Shown here piece by piece: positions 44,875-53,449 of a stretch of 64,000 bases of DNA. Both the position numbers and the translations under genes were made by a program. Source of the stretch: Marinobacter koreensis (GTDB lineage Bacteria > Pseudomonadota > Gammaproteobacteria > Pseudomonadales > Oleiphilaceae); contig NZ_JAKZAJ010000001.1 in assembly GCF_023156285.1 (NCBI RefSeq), forward strand, positions 248,001-312,000, given 5' to 3'. How positions within the stretch are numbered: position 1 is the stretch's first letter; each line of letters begins with the position of its first letter. The notes beneath the pieces were generated by a model, which saw only the letters and a program-made list of their open reading frames with translations, did no database searches and was not told the origin of the DNA.

Positions 44875-44903
44875 GGCCACCATGGTGGCCGTGACCATGG
44901 TCA
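44875..44903. promoter_or_regulatory. Two adjacent perfect palindromes centred on CCATGG
   Basis: GGCCACCATGGTGGCC (44875-44890) and TGACCATGGTCA (44892-44903) lie side by side, centres 15 bases apart, in the divergent gap between the DUF6635 gene and the next membrane-protein gene. They could be paired regulator sites or a transcript hairpin. Confidence 0.4.
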
Positions 44904-44987
44904 GCCGGTTTGCTAAGATGCGCCGCTCGCGCTTGACCATCTGGATGGTCAGGCTTAATGGAAAGTAAATCAAGGAAGATTCCGCAT

Positions 44988-45884
44988 ATGAATTCTCACC
45001 CTCCTTCTGTCTCTGTACCGCTTGCATCCCCGCGTAAGGCTGAGGCCGGCCCTCCGCTGAGCTGGATTTTTGAATCTATCCGTTTGTTTCGTGCTCATTG
45101 GGGCGTTGTCCTCTCGGCGTACCTTGTGGTTCTGGTGGTGACCCTGTTGCTTCAGGTTGGCGTGGTAACGTTGATGAGCGGTGCCGGGTTTGCCGTGACG
45201 GCCCTGGCAGGCATCGTGGTATTTGTCGTGTCCTGTCTTCTGAATGCCGGTGTGTTGGCGGTGTTTCATGGTGTGGCTGAACGTCGACCGAGGTTTTCGG
45301 ACGTGGTGTCCGGTTTTAACGGCCATACGTTACTTCACATCGTGTTGATGCTGGTCATGATGATACTGATGGCCGTGGCGGTTGCCGGTATTGTTTATCT
45401 TGTCACTGATTTTTCGGCAGTCTCTGGCCAGGCGTTTGGGCCGGCAGGCTTCGAACACTGGATGGATGGCGGTCCTGGTGCCCGCAATGGAGGGATGGCC
45501 CTGGGCCTCTCCATTATTGTTGGCCTGATTCTTCTTGCTCTGTTCGCGGCGCTGTTCTCGTTTGTCATTCCACTGATCGTGATTTCCCGGCAGGGAGTGA
45601 TGCAGGCGATGGCCAACAGCTTGCGGGCCAGTTTTCGTAACGTTCTGGTTCTGCTGTTTTTCGGGATCAACGCCATCGTATTCATGCAGCTGTTGTTTAT
45701 TCCCGTTTTCGCAATTGGTGCGGCCAGCACGTCGATGATTGTGATGGGGGTGTTGGCCTTTATGACCTCGATTGTCTGGGGCGCAGTGCTGGGAGGCGCG
45801 TATTATCTGTCTTTCCGGGATATCTTCCTGGGGGCGGCTTCGCCGGAAACCCGGTTGACGGGTGAGCAACCCTTGCCTGCCTGA
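44988..45884 (+). CDS. BPSS1780-like membrane protein
   Basis: A 298-residue integral membrane protein with six or so helices; the N-terminal WIFESIRLFRAHWGVVL pattern and the later FSFVIPLIVISRQGVMQAMANSLRASFRNVL block match BPSS1780/DUF2189-type proteins. Role unknown. The start uses AAGGAAG upstream of ATG 44988; an earlier ATG at 44958 lacks it. Confidence 0.75.
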   Translation: MNSHPPSVSVPLASPRKAEAGPPLSWIFESIRLFRAHWGVVLSAYLVVLVVTLLLQVGVVTLMSGAGFAVTALAGIVVFVVSCLLNAGVLAVFHGVAERRPRFSDVVSGFNGHTLLHIVLMLVMMILMAVAVAGIVYLVTDFSAVSGQAFGPAGFEHWMDGGPGARNGGMALGLSIIVGLILLALFAALFSFVIPLIVISRQGVMQAMANSLRASFRNVLVLLFFGINAIVFMQLLFIPVFAIGAASTSMIVMGVLAFMTSIVWGAVLGGAYYLSFRDIFLGAASPETRLTGEQPLPA

Positions 45885-45916
45885 CGGTTGCCAATTCACT
45901 CATAGCCAGAAATCCG

Positions 45917-45945
45917 AACAGCCCCCGGTCGGGGGCTGTTTTTTT
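45917..45945 (+). terminator. Rho-independent terminator
   Basis: AACAGCCCCC-GGTC-GGGGGCTGTT followed by a run of seven T. A strong terminator for the membrane-protein gene; it also separates it from the converging hydrolase gene. Confidence 0.9.
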
Positions 45946-45957
45946 GAGCCGGTCGGG

Positions 45958-46764
45958 TCAGGCCGCGGCTGAAGATCTGGAATCGGTCTGTTCCAGCCAT
46001 TGGAACATGGCATCCCGCACATCCCCGAAGAAACGGCCACCGATGGTCCAGTGATCGCAGCCGGACAGTTCCACGAGCTTGCAGCGATCGCCGTAGCGCT
46101 GGGCAATCCGGCGCTGGATGCGGATCGGGGTTATTCGATCCTCGGTGCCGCCGATGATCAGGATCGGGCAGGGTATGCTGTCCGGCTCGACGTTAGCGAA
46201 GACTTTCCGGCTGAATGCCGCCAGTGTCATCTGGAAGGTCACCATCCCGGATTCGTAGCCGCAGTGTTCAAAGATGTCCCGTTGTTCTGCCTCAGTCTGC
46301 GCATTGGCGATACCGTATTGGACGTTGGCCAGGCCCAGTTCGGTGGCCTGCTTCCATAACGGAAATCGCAGCAGGTTGCGTCCGAGGGTGCGAAACACGG
46401 ACAGACCCAGGCCGTTTATGCCGGCTGGCGCTGCTGAAGACAGCAGGATTACACGCTCGCAGGGCACCCGGGCGGCAGTGAGCTGCGCCAGCAATCCGCC
46501 CATGGAATGTCCCACCAGGATGGGAGCGCGCTCCAGCTTGCTGGCGTGCTCGACCAGAAAGCTTACGTAATCCTGCAGCCGGGTCTGGGCCAGCGCTTTG
46601 CGGCTCGCTTCGGTGTGCTGGACACGGGGACAATGGTGGGGCAGTGTCACCGCCTGCACCGGATAGCCCATTTCCCGGAAAGCGTCATGCACTTCGCTCA
46701 TGGTCTCCGCATCACTCCACATACCGTGGATCAGCATCACCGGCGGTTTCTGGTTCGTACTCAT
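45958..46764 (-). CDS. Alpha/beta hydrolase downstream of almA-like gene
   Basis: A 268-residue hydrolase: nucleophile elbow GHSMGG, oxyanion-type HGMWSDAET near the N-terminus, an acidic residue in IIGGTEDRITP, and the catalytic His in SGCDHWTIGG. It could cleave esters made by an upstream Baeyer-Villiger-type oxidation. Start at 46764 (GGAGGC upstream) is preferred, though an ATG at 46791 overlaps the monooxygenase stop as ATGA and is also possible. Confidence 0.85.
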   Translation of the reverse strand: MSTNQKPPVMLIHGMWSDAETMSEVHDAFREMGYPVQAVTLPHHCPRVQHTEASRKALAQTRLQDYVSFLVEHASKLERAPILVGHSMGGLLAQLTAARVPCERVILLSSAAPAGINGLGLSVFRTLGRNLLRFPLWKQATELGLANVQYGIANAQTEAEQRDIFEHCGYESGMVTFQMTLAAFSRKVFANVEPDSIPCPILIIGGTEDRITPIRIQRRIAQRYGDRCKLVELSGCDHWTIGGRFFGDVRDAMFQWLEQTDSRSSAAA

Positions 46765-46787
46765 GGTAGGTTCCCGCCTCCAGTCGC

Positions 46788-48290
46788 TCATGCCGTGGCC
46801 GTCATTGGCCGGCTGTCACGGGTGGTTGTTGCTTCCGGCTTTTCAAACTGCAGGATGCCATCGTCAACGGGATCTTCCACCAGCATTTTCTTGTCTTTGC
46901 CATAATGCATGGTCACTTTCCATGGGCCACTCAGGCCCTGACGTGGCATGCGATCCTTGGCGCGGACAATGTACCCCGGCGCAAATTCATCCAGCATGCC
47001 GGTACCGGTCTCAAGACCGTCCCTGTCCACTGGCCGAACCACGTTGGCCCCATGCTTATTCATCTCATCGAACAGGCGGCAGATGTAGCGGCCACCGATG
47101 TCGCACTTGAGTGTCCAGGGGGCGTTGGTGTAGCCGAAAATCCAGGCATAGTTCGGGACATCCTGGAGCATGATGCCCTTGTAGGTCAGCTTGTTTGGCA
47201 GATCTACGGACTTGCCGTCCAGTTGCAGGTCAAGGCCGCCCATCAGCTGAACATCCAGGCCGGTGGCTGTGACGATGATGTCGGCGTCCAGGGTCTGTCC
47301 GGATTTCAGTACGATGCCGTGTTCGGAAAAATGATCGATATGGTCGGTGACCATGTCCGCAGCGCCGGATCGCAACGTCTTGAAAAAGTCGCCGTCCGGA
47401 GCGGCACAGAGGCGCTGCTCCCAGGGATTGTAGTCTGGTGTCAGGTGGCGCATGTCGACATTAGGGCCGGCCTGACGGCGCATGTGGCGAAGCATGAACT
47501 TGCGCATGGCATTGGGCCAACGCATACACGCCAGATAGAGGCCACGCTGGAACAGGATGTTGCGCTTGCGGGCCAGTTTGAAGACCAGTTTCTTGGGCAG
47601 GATCTTGTTCAGCGCGATGGAGATCTTGTCAGTATCCGGCATAGCCATGATGTAGCTCGGCGAGCGTTGGAGCATGGTCACATGCCCGGCCTTTTCGGCC
47701 ATGGCGGGTACCACGGTGATGGCAGTGGCGCCGCTGCCGATCACGACGACTTTCTTGCCGGTGTAGTCCAGGTCCTCCGGCCAGAACTGGGGGTGAACAA
47801 TCGTACCCTTGAAGTTCTCTTCGCCCTCGAACCTGGGCCGGTAGCCGTGGTCGTAGTTGTAGTAACCGGCACAGTTGAGCAGGAAGTTGCAGGTGAACCG
47901 GCGGGTTTCACCGGTCTTCTCGTGGGTGGCGGTTACCGTCCAGCACTGATCCTTGCTGGACCAGTCGGCGCCGGTAATGTGCAGACCGTAATGGACCTTG
48001 TCCTGCAGGCTGAATTCCCGGGCCGTCTCCTCGACGTAATTGCGGATGTCACCCCCTTTCGCCAGCACCTGATCGGAGTACCACGGCTTGAAATTGTAGC
48101 CGAAGCTGGCCATGTCCGAGTCGGAACGGATGCCTGGATACCGGAACAGGTCCCAGGTGCCGCCCATGTTCTCCCGGCGTTCCAGGATCGCGAGGGTTTT
48201 CTGCGGATAGGTCCGGGCAATGTGGCATGCACTGCCGATGCCGGAAAGGCCGGCACCGATGATGATGAGGTCGTAGTGGGGTGTTGCCAT
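46788..48290 (-). CDS. almA: AlmA-like flavin monooxygenase (long-chain alkane type)
   Basis: A 500-residue class B flavin monooxygenase. GAGLSGIG binds FAD near the N-terminus, RRENMGGTWDLFRYPGIRSDSDM follows, the Baeyer-Villiger fingerprint reads FKGTIVHPQFW, and GSGATA starts the NADPH-binding region. These blocks are very close to AlmA of Acinetobacter, needed for growth on long-chain alkanes. Supported by an adjacent hydrolase gene and a divergent AraC regulator. Confidence 0.87.
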   Translation of the reverse strand: MATPHYDLIIIGAGLSGIGSACHIARTYPQKTLAILERRENMGGTWDLFRYPGIRSDSDMASFGYNFKPWYSDQVLAKGGDIRNYVEETAREFSLQDKVHYGLHITGADWSSKDQCWTVTATHEKTGETRRFTCNFLLNCAGYYNYDHGYRPRFEGEENFKGTIVHPQFWPEDLDYTGKKVVVIGSGATAITVVPAMAEKAGHVTMLQRSPSYIMAMPDTDKISIALNKILPKKLVFKLARKRNILFQRGLYLACMRWPNAMRKFMLRHMRRQAGPNVDMRHLTPDYNPWEQRLCAAPDGDFFKTLRSGAADMVTDHIDHFSEHGIVLKSGQTLDADIIVTATGLDVQLMGGLDLQLDGKSVDLPNKLTYKGIMLQDVPNYAWIFGYTNAPWTLKCDIGGRYICRLFDEMNKHGANVVRPVDRDGLETGTGMLDEFAPGYIVRAKDRMPRQGLSGPWKVTMHYGKDKKMLVEDPVDDGILQFEKPEATTTRDSRPMTATA

Positions 48291-48349
48291 GCGGTTCTCC
48301 TTGTTATTGGTCTCGCACTTATAGCCATACTATGCCAAGGCCGGATCTT

Positions 48350-48361
48350 GACAATATTGTC
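48350..48361. promoter_or_regulatory. Palindrome in the almA-araC divergent promoter
   Basis: GACAATATTGTC is a perfect 12-base palindrome midway in the 123-base gap between the monooxygenase gene and its divergent AraC gene. A second GGACATAT lies just after. Candidate operator. Confidence 0.4.
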
Positions 48362-48413
48362 CGATCTGGACATATTTTTGACAAATCGCGACAAGGAGTG
48401 AATCGGAGGTGAC

Positions 48414-49427
48414 GTGTCCAGTCTGATCCGGGCCACCAATCTGTGGGGTTACGACGAACTTGTCAGAAGCAGGGGCGGGGACCCGCTGCCATTGCTGGCA
48501 AGATACCGTACACCGCCGGAAGAGCAGCGGGACGACCAGTCGTTTCTGGTGTTCAGGCACCTGACCGCGTTGCTCGACGACACAGCAGAAGAACTCGATG
48601 ATCCCGCCTTCGGTATGATGCTGGCGAAGTACCAGGGTATGGATATCCTCGGGCCCATCTCGGTTATTGCCCGCAGTTCCCTGACGGTGGGGGACGCCAT
48701 CAACAGTATCGCCCGCTACCTGCACCTGCATTGCCCGGCGCTGTCGCTGACCATGTCCCGGGTGAGCGTCGACGATCAACCGGTCATCCGTTTTGTCTTC
48801 ACGATTGACGGGGAGGGCGGTGGCTACCGGGCGCAGTCCCACGAACTGAGCCTGGCCAATGCCATGCAGGTCATGAACCTGTTGTGTGGCGACGGGTTCG
48901 CACCGCTTTCGGTTCACTTCATGCACGCCCGGCTTGCCGATGAATCGACCTACCGGAACGTTTTTCGCTGCGAGGCTTTTTTCGAGCAGGACTGGTGCGG
49001 GTTTTACCTGCCGGCGTCGTTGGCCTCCATGCCCCTGCCCAGCGCGGATCACCAGACCTGGCAGCTGGCCCAGCGTTACCTGGAAGCCCAGCAGGCTCCC
49101 AATGCCAATACGCTTTCGGAAGACGTGATCCGGCTGATCAACACCCTTCTGCCAACGGGGCAGTGTACCAGTGATGCCATCGCCGCCCACCTGTCGCTGC
49201 ACAAGCGCACGCTGCAGCGGAGGCTGGCTCTGGAGGGAACCACCTATGAGCGGTTGCTGAATAACGAGCGCACACGATTGGCCCGCCGGTACCTGATGGA
49301 ACCCAATCTGGGGTTCGGCCAGATCAGTGGATTACTCGGGTATTCCGAACAGTCTGCCTTCAATCGGGCCTGTCGGAGCTGGTTCGGTCTGACGCCGAAA
49401 GGTTACCGGAAACAGTTGCAGGGCTAG
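48414..49427 (+). CDS. AraC-family regulator next to almA
   Basis: A 337-residue regulator with an arabinose-binding-type domain (DELVRSRGGDPLPLLARYRTPPEE through YLPASLASMPLPS) and C-terminal HTH pair (SDAIAAHLSLHKRTLQRRLALEG to YSEQSAFNRACRSWFGLTPKGYRKQL). Start is GTG after GGAGGT. Divergent from almA, so likely its activator. Its end overlaps the converging TetR gene by 4 bases. Confidence 0.85.
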   Translation: MSSLIRATNLWGYDELVRSRGGDPLPLLARYRTPPEEQRDDQSFLVFRHLTALLDDTAEELDDPAFGMMLAKYQGMDILGPISVIARSSLTVGDAINSIARYLHLHCPALSLTMSRVSVDDQPVIRFVFTIDGEGGGYRAQSHELSLANAMQVMNLLCGDGFAPLSVHFMHARLADESTYRNVFRCEAFFEQDWCGFYLPASLASMPLPSADHQTWQLAQRYLEAQQAPNANTLSEDVIRLINTLLPTGQCTSDAIAAHLSLHKRTLQRRLALEGTTYERLLNNERTRLARRYLMEPNLGFGQISGLLGYSEQSAFNRACRSWFGLTPKGYRKQLQG

Positions 49428-50065
49428 TTTGTGGTCAGAAATGCGGTATAGAGGCTCTGAATGTGGCGGCGCAGCGCAGGTTCAAACTCCAGTTTGAACA
49501 CCGTCAGAGGCGGACGTTCCATCGCCCTGCGGGCGGCCTCCGGCGGGTGGGTCATGTGCCAGCATCCGATCAGAGCCTGCTGGCATTGAAGGATAAACCC
49601 GAAACAGCGTTGGGCATCATGTCCACTCGTCGCCTGGATCAGAGCGGCGAGCCGTTGGGACCGTTCCAGCAGGAAAAGTTTGAAGTCCCGGGCTTCCTGT
49701 TCGGTAAGCCCCGTTTCCAGGGCCATGTGGAGGATAGCGGTCAGGCCGCAGAAGAGCGGGTGTGCCACCAGCAGCCCGGGCAGGTCGTCGGGTAGCGACA
49801 GCGATTGACGGCTCTCCGCATCGTCCACCAGGGCCGTGAAGGCGCGACGGTAGACGGCGATGAACAACAGTTCCTTGCTCCTGAAATAGCGGTACAGCGC
49901 GGCCTTGGTAAGACCGCTGGCAGCGGCTACATCGGCAAGGGTCAGCTGGTCGTAACGGCGGTTGACGAACAGCTCGGCCGCCGAATCCAGGATGTGTTGT
50001 TCCCTCGCGATTTTTTCCGCTTCCGTGCGGGCGCGCAGCCTTCCACTGCAAAGCATGCCTTTCAT
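49424..50065 (-). CDS. TetR-family regulator
   Basis: A 213-residue repressor: HTH LTLADVAAASGLTKAALYRYFRSKELLF (about 41-68) and a helical ligand-binding domain. It follows an SDR gene by 7 bases in the same direction, and a strong palindrome before that SDR gene is its likely operator. Confidence 0.85.
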   Translation of the reverse strand: MKGMLCSGRLRARTEAEKIAREQHILDSAAELFVNRRYDQLTLADVAAASGLTKAALYRYFRSKELLFIAVYRRAFTALVDDAESRQSLSLPDDLPGLLVAHPLFCGLTAILHMALETGLTEQEARDFKLFLLERSQRLAALIQATSGHDAQRCFGFILQCQQALIGCWHMTHPPEAARRAMERPPLTVFKLEFEPALRRHIQSLYTAFLTTN

Positions 50066-50072
50066 CGTGTCT

Positions 50073-50834
50073 TCAAGCCTGTAACCAGCCAGCGAGTCGC
50101 CGGGTAATGAACCGGGGAGAAAATTTGCCAGACCATATCATCAACCGGTTACGCAGTCCCGGGATGACAATCGCCTTGCGCCGTTTGGCGAGGGCTTCGT
50201 TGACCACCGCTTCGGCGGACATCGCGCCGGCCTTGAAAAGCTTGGTGTCGGTCATGTTGGCTTCGGCCGCAAACTCGGAGTCCGTAGCGCCGGGGCACAG
50301 GGCACTGACAGTAAGGCCAGTACCGCGGAGTTCCTCGTGCAGTGCTTCCGAGAAGGAAAGCACAAACGCTTTGGTCGCGTAGTAGATGGCCATGTTTGGT
50401 CCTGCCTGGAAGGCAGCACTGGAGGCAACATTGATGATGAAGCTGTTGTGCTGGGCTTTCAGATTGGGGAGTAGCTTCCAGGTGAGCGCAACCAGAGAGG
50501 TGATGTTTACCTGGATCATGTTGAGCTGGCGCTCCAGCGACAGTTCCCCGAAATCGCCCCGGTCGCCGAAGCCGGCGTTGTTGATCAGGCCGGATAGCTG
50601 CCAGCCGGCATTCGTCACTGCGGCGGCGACTTTCTCGGCTCCGTCAGCCGTGGCCAGATCCGCCACCAGGATCTCGACGGAAATTCCGAAAGCATCGGGC
50701 AGTTCGCTCGCCAGGGCTGCGAGACGTTCCTCACGACGGGCAACGAGGATCAGATTCTGTTTTTCGGTGGCGAGGGCCCGGGCAAAGGCTTCGCCAATGC
50801 CGGCGCTGGCGCCGGTGATCAGGACATGGTTCAT
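50073..50834 (-). CDS. Short-chain dehydrogenase controlled by a TetR operator
   Basis: A 253-residue classical [29 protein letters not shown], catalytic NVASSAAF and YYATKAFV (YxxxK). The C-terminus (RRLAGWLQ) is basic. Substrate unknown; oxidoreductases of this kind often act in lipid or xenobiotic metabolism. Transcribed together with the TetR gene. Confidence 0.85.
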   Translation of the reverse strand: MNHVLITGASAGIGEAFARALATEKQNLILVARREERLAALASELPDAFGISVEILVADLATADGAEKVAAAVTNAGWQLSGLINNAGFGDRGDFGELSLERQLNMIQVNITSLVALTWKLLPNLKAQHNSFIINVASSAAFQAGPNMAIYYATKAFVLSFSEALHEELRGTGLTVSALCPGATDSEFAAEANMTDTKLFKAGAMSAEAVVNEALAKRRKAIVIPGLRNRLMIWSGKFSPRFITRRLAGWLQA

Positions 50835-50845
50835 CGTGTTTTCCT

Positions 50846-50872
50846 TATTAAGTGAACGCCGGTCACTTAATA
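50846..50872. promoter_or_regulatory. Probable TetR operator
   Basis: TATTAAGTGA and TCACTTAATA flank a 7-base spacer (ACGCCGG), ending 12 bases before the SDR start codon. Ten-base perfect arms at this spacing are typical of TetR sites; binding here would block the SDR-tetR transcript. Confidence 0.7.
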
Positions 50873-50936
50873 TACGGCGTGACTCGCCGGGTGTAAATAA
50901 CTCACGGTTAATTATTGTGCGGCTGAGTGCCTGTCG

Positions 50937-52220
50937 TCACGAATCATTGGTCTGCGCTGCAATGCTGCTGCGGATCAGAGGCTTGATGCTGGAGCCCTGG
51001 ACGATGATGGAGAAGATCACCACGATGTAGGTGATCACCAGCAGCAGGGTATGCAGATCCACACCGTTGAAGTAGGCGGCGTGGCTTGGGATCGATGCAG
51101 CCATGGCCAGCGCCAGACCGCCCCGCAATCCACCCCAGGTGAGGATCGCCACCGAGTGTTTGTCGTAGGTGCGGAAACGGCGGAACGCCAGGTACGGCAG
51201 GCTCACACTGATAAAGCGCGCCAGCAATACGGCGGGCACGGCGAGCAGGCCAAGAAGAATCTGCTCTCCGGTCACCGGGAGTGTCACCACCAACAGCCCT
51301 ATCAGCAGGAACAGGAACGCATTCAAAACCCCGTCCACCGCATGCCAGAAATTGCGAATGTTGCGAATACTGCTCAACCGGGCCATGGAGGCAGCCTTCG
51401 CTCGGGTTACGTTACCGAGGAAGATCCCGCTGACCACCATGGCCAGGGCTCCAGAAACGTCGATGATATTCGCGAGGGCAAATCCGGCAGTGGGAATACA
51501 GAACGTCAGCAGCAACCGGATGTTGCCGTCCTCGCTCTTGACCAGCAGGAAGTGGCCGATCACGGCCAGCAGCATACCGAAGGCAATGCCGCCGAGGGCA
51601 TCCGTCAGGAACAGATCCGCGACATTGGCAAACGTGGGTTCGGTGTGGCTGAACGCCAGGGTCAGAATGGTGGTGAACACCACCAGGCCCACGCCATCGT
51701 TGAACAGGGATTCGCCTTCGACCTGGATCGAGATGGAGGGCGGTGCCTTCATCTGTTTGATGATGGCCAGGACCGCAATCGGATCCGTCGGGCTGATCAG
51801 CGCGCCGAACAGCAGGCAGTAGATGAAGGGCACGTTCCAGCCCATCAGTCCCATGATCCAGTAGACGAACAGGCCCACCAGGAACGTCGAGGCCAGCGTG
51901 CCGAACAGGACCAGGATGGTGATTTCCCATCGACGCCTGCGCATGGCACGGAGGTCGATCTCCAGTGCTCCGGCAAACAGCAGCGGTCCGAGCATGCCCT
52001 CAAGCAACAGCGATTTGAAGTCCACATTGGAGAGCATGTCGGAGACGGCCACGGCCGTCTGGTTGCCGAGCACTTTCACTGCGAGTATGAGAAGTAGTGA
52101 GATGACCACCGCACCGCTGGTAATGGCTATGGTGGTCTGAAGGTTGAGGAAAAACTGATTGGCAAACGCCACCAGAATGGCGGTAGCTGAAAGGAAACAC
52201 AGCAGATACCAGGTATCCAT
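50937..52220 (-). CDS. CPA1-family Na+/H+ (cation/proton) antiporter
   Basis: A 427-residue membrane protein with about twelve helices. SPTDPIAVLAI and GESLFNDGVGLVVF carry the conserved Asp residues used for ion exchange in the NhaP/NHE group. The C-terminus is short, with no regulatory cytoplasmic domain. Likely role: sodium or pH homeostasis, as expected in a marine bacterium. Confidence 0.87.
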   Translation of the reverse strand: MDTWYLLCFLSATAILVAFANQFFLNLQTTIAITSGAVVISLLLILAVKVLGNQTAVAVSDMLSNVDFKSLLLEGMLGPLLFAGALEIDLRAMRRRRWEITILVLFGTLASTFLVGLFVYWIMGLMGWNVPFIYCLLFGALISPTDPIAVLAIIKQMKAPPSISIQVEGESLFNDGVGLVVFTTILTLAFSHTEPTFANVADLFLTDALGGIAFGMLLAVIGHFLLVKSEDGNIRLLLTFCIPTAGFALANIIDVSGALAMVVSGIFLGNVTRAKAASMARLSSIRNIRNFWHAVDGVLNAFLFLLIGLLVVTLPVTGEQILLGLLAVPAVLLARFISVSLPYLAFRRFRTYDKHSVAILTWGGLRGGLALAMAASIPSHAAYFNGVDLHTLLLVITYIVVIFSIIVQGSSIKPLIRSSIAAQTNDS

Positions 52221-52440
52221 TGATTCTCCCGGATAAGAAACGGTTCATTCCCGGGCGTTAATACCCGGTGGTTAAGTATGATTGATAGCGCGACTTGAAC
52301 TGGGCGAGGGTAGAGGGGCGTGCCCGGGGTGGCGCCAAGCCGGTAGGATACCACCGAACCGGATACTGACCGAAGGTGTGGATAAGGCGGCAGATGCGCT
52401 AAGTCAACAGGGCGTCACTGGCACTCGCGCGGCGTTGATC

Positions 52441-53178
52441 TCATGGGATCTCTTCAAATAACCGGCCGAGGCCGCGTTGAGGCGTCAGTTTTCCGCACAG
52501 GCGCAGGGCTTCCCAAAAGCTGACCTGATTGGCGGTCAGGACCGGTTTGCCCGTAGCACTCTCGAGGTCCGTCAGCCATGCCGCCGAGTGAAGGGCGGTG
52601 TCCGGTATGAGCAGTGCGTCCGCGTCGTTGCGGCTGTTGGCCACTGCGAACTCGATCACGTCGTCTTTTTCGAGTTCGCCCACCTCGGCGGCCGTTATAA
52701 TGCCCCGGCTCGACACGTGAACCACGTTGATGTCGAAGTGATCCAGGAACTGGCAGAAGCGTTGGGCAACGTCCTCCGGGTAGGTCGCTGCGATCGCAAC
52801 GTTGTTCGCGTTGATGGCGGTGATAGCGCGGGCAAACGCCATGGCGGTGGTGGAGGCGGGAACGCCCAGCGCTTTCTCCAGGGCATCAATCTGCTGTCGT
52901 ATGCCATCCAGACCCAGCACGAAGCTCGCACTGGTGGAGGTCCACAGGACCGATTCGATTCTGGAACCGTCCAGCCCTTCTGCCCCTCTCTGCAGCCGGG
53001 GAAGGCTGCCCATTTCACTGAGCGCCTCAACCGTATGGGCATCTTCAAGGAACCCGGTATGGACAAGGTGAACCTCCGCAGGCGGATCGATCATCCGGCC
53101 TAACAAGGGGTAGTCATCCTCGGCGGCATGGCCGGGGTACAGGAAACCAAGCCTGGGTGACGGGACTGTCCGGGACAT
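52441..53178 (-). CDS. Maleate isomerase/AMDase-like protein lacking both catalytic cysteines
   Basis: A 245-residue Asp/Glu-racemase-superfamily protein. The two places where active relatives have cysteines read ESVLWTSTSASFVLG (Ser in place of the first Cys) and ALLIPDTALHSAAW (Asp in place of the second Cys). AGGAGG lies just upstream. It may be a non-catalytic or altered-specificity member; the call rests on the overall fold pattern, so it is tentative. Confidence 0.6.
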   Translation of the reverse strand: MSRTVPSPRLGFLYPGHAAEDDYPLLGRMIDPPAEVHLVHTGFLEDAHTVEALSEMGSLPRLQRGAEGLDGSRIESVLWTSTSASFVLGLDGIRQQIDALEKALGVPASTTAMAFARAITAINANNVAIAATYPEDVAQRFCQFLDHFDINVVHVSSRGIITAAEVGELEKDDVIEFAVANSRNDADALLIPDTALHSAAWLTDLESATGKPVLTANQVSFWEALRLCGKLTPQRGLGRLFEEIP

Positions 53179-53202
53179 GGGACCTCCTGCGCAGCAGTGG
53201 CG

Positions 53203-53346
53203 TCAGAACGAGTGGCCAAACAGCCCCAGCACGCCCATTGCGATCAGATAACCGGCGACAATGTAGTTGAGCAACCGGGGAAATATCAGGATGCCGATGC
53301 CTGCGCCAAGGCTTATCAGTGGCGCCAATTCCAGATGTATGGTCAT
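53203..53346 (-). CDS. DUF3096 small membrane protein
   Basis: A 47-residue protein (MTIHLELAPLISLGAGIGIL, then IFPRLLNYIVAGYLIAMGVLGLFG). Two short membrane helices and the FPRLLNYIV block match the DUF3096 family. GAGG lies 9 bases before the ATG. Too short to stand out in a length-filtered gene search. Confidence 0.8.
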   Translation of the reverse strand: MTIHLELAPLISLGAGIGILIFPRLLNYIVAGYLIAMGVLGLFGHSF

Positions 53347-53449
53347 TGTCTGAGCCTCACGTCGGGATTGTTGGTGTACTGGCCATCAGCCTGACACTTG
53401 TATCGGTGCTCGGCAATCCCTTGCGAGCACCGTGGCCGGATCAGGAACC

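Noticed and set aside
45958..46791. ATG at 46791 as the hydrolase start because it overlaps the monooxygenase stop
   Set aside because: Not excluded, but the downstream ATG at 46764 has a GGAGG site and gives a family-like N-terminus, so it is preferred.
46905..48401. A 498-codon open frame antisense to the AlmA-like gene
   Set aside because: Shadow of a well-supported monooxygenase gene, with no motifs.
51051..52097. A 348-codon open frame antisense to the CPA1 antiporter
   Set aside because: Very Gln/Arg/His-rich, typical of the reverse strand of a membrane-protein gene.
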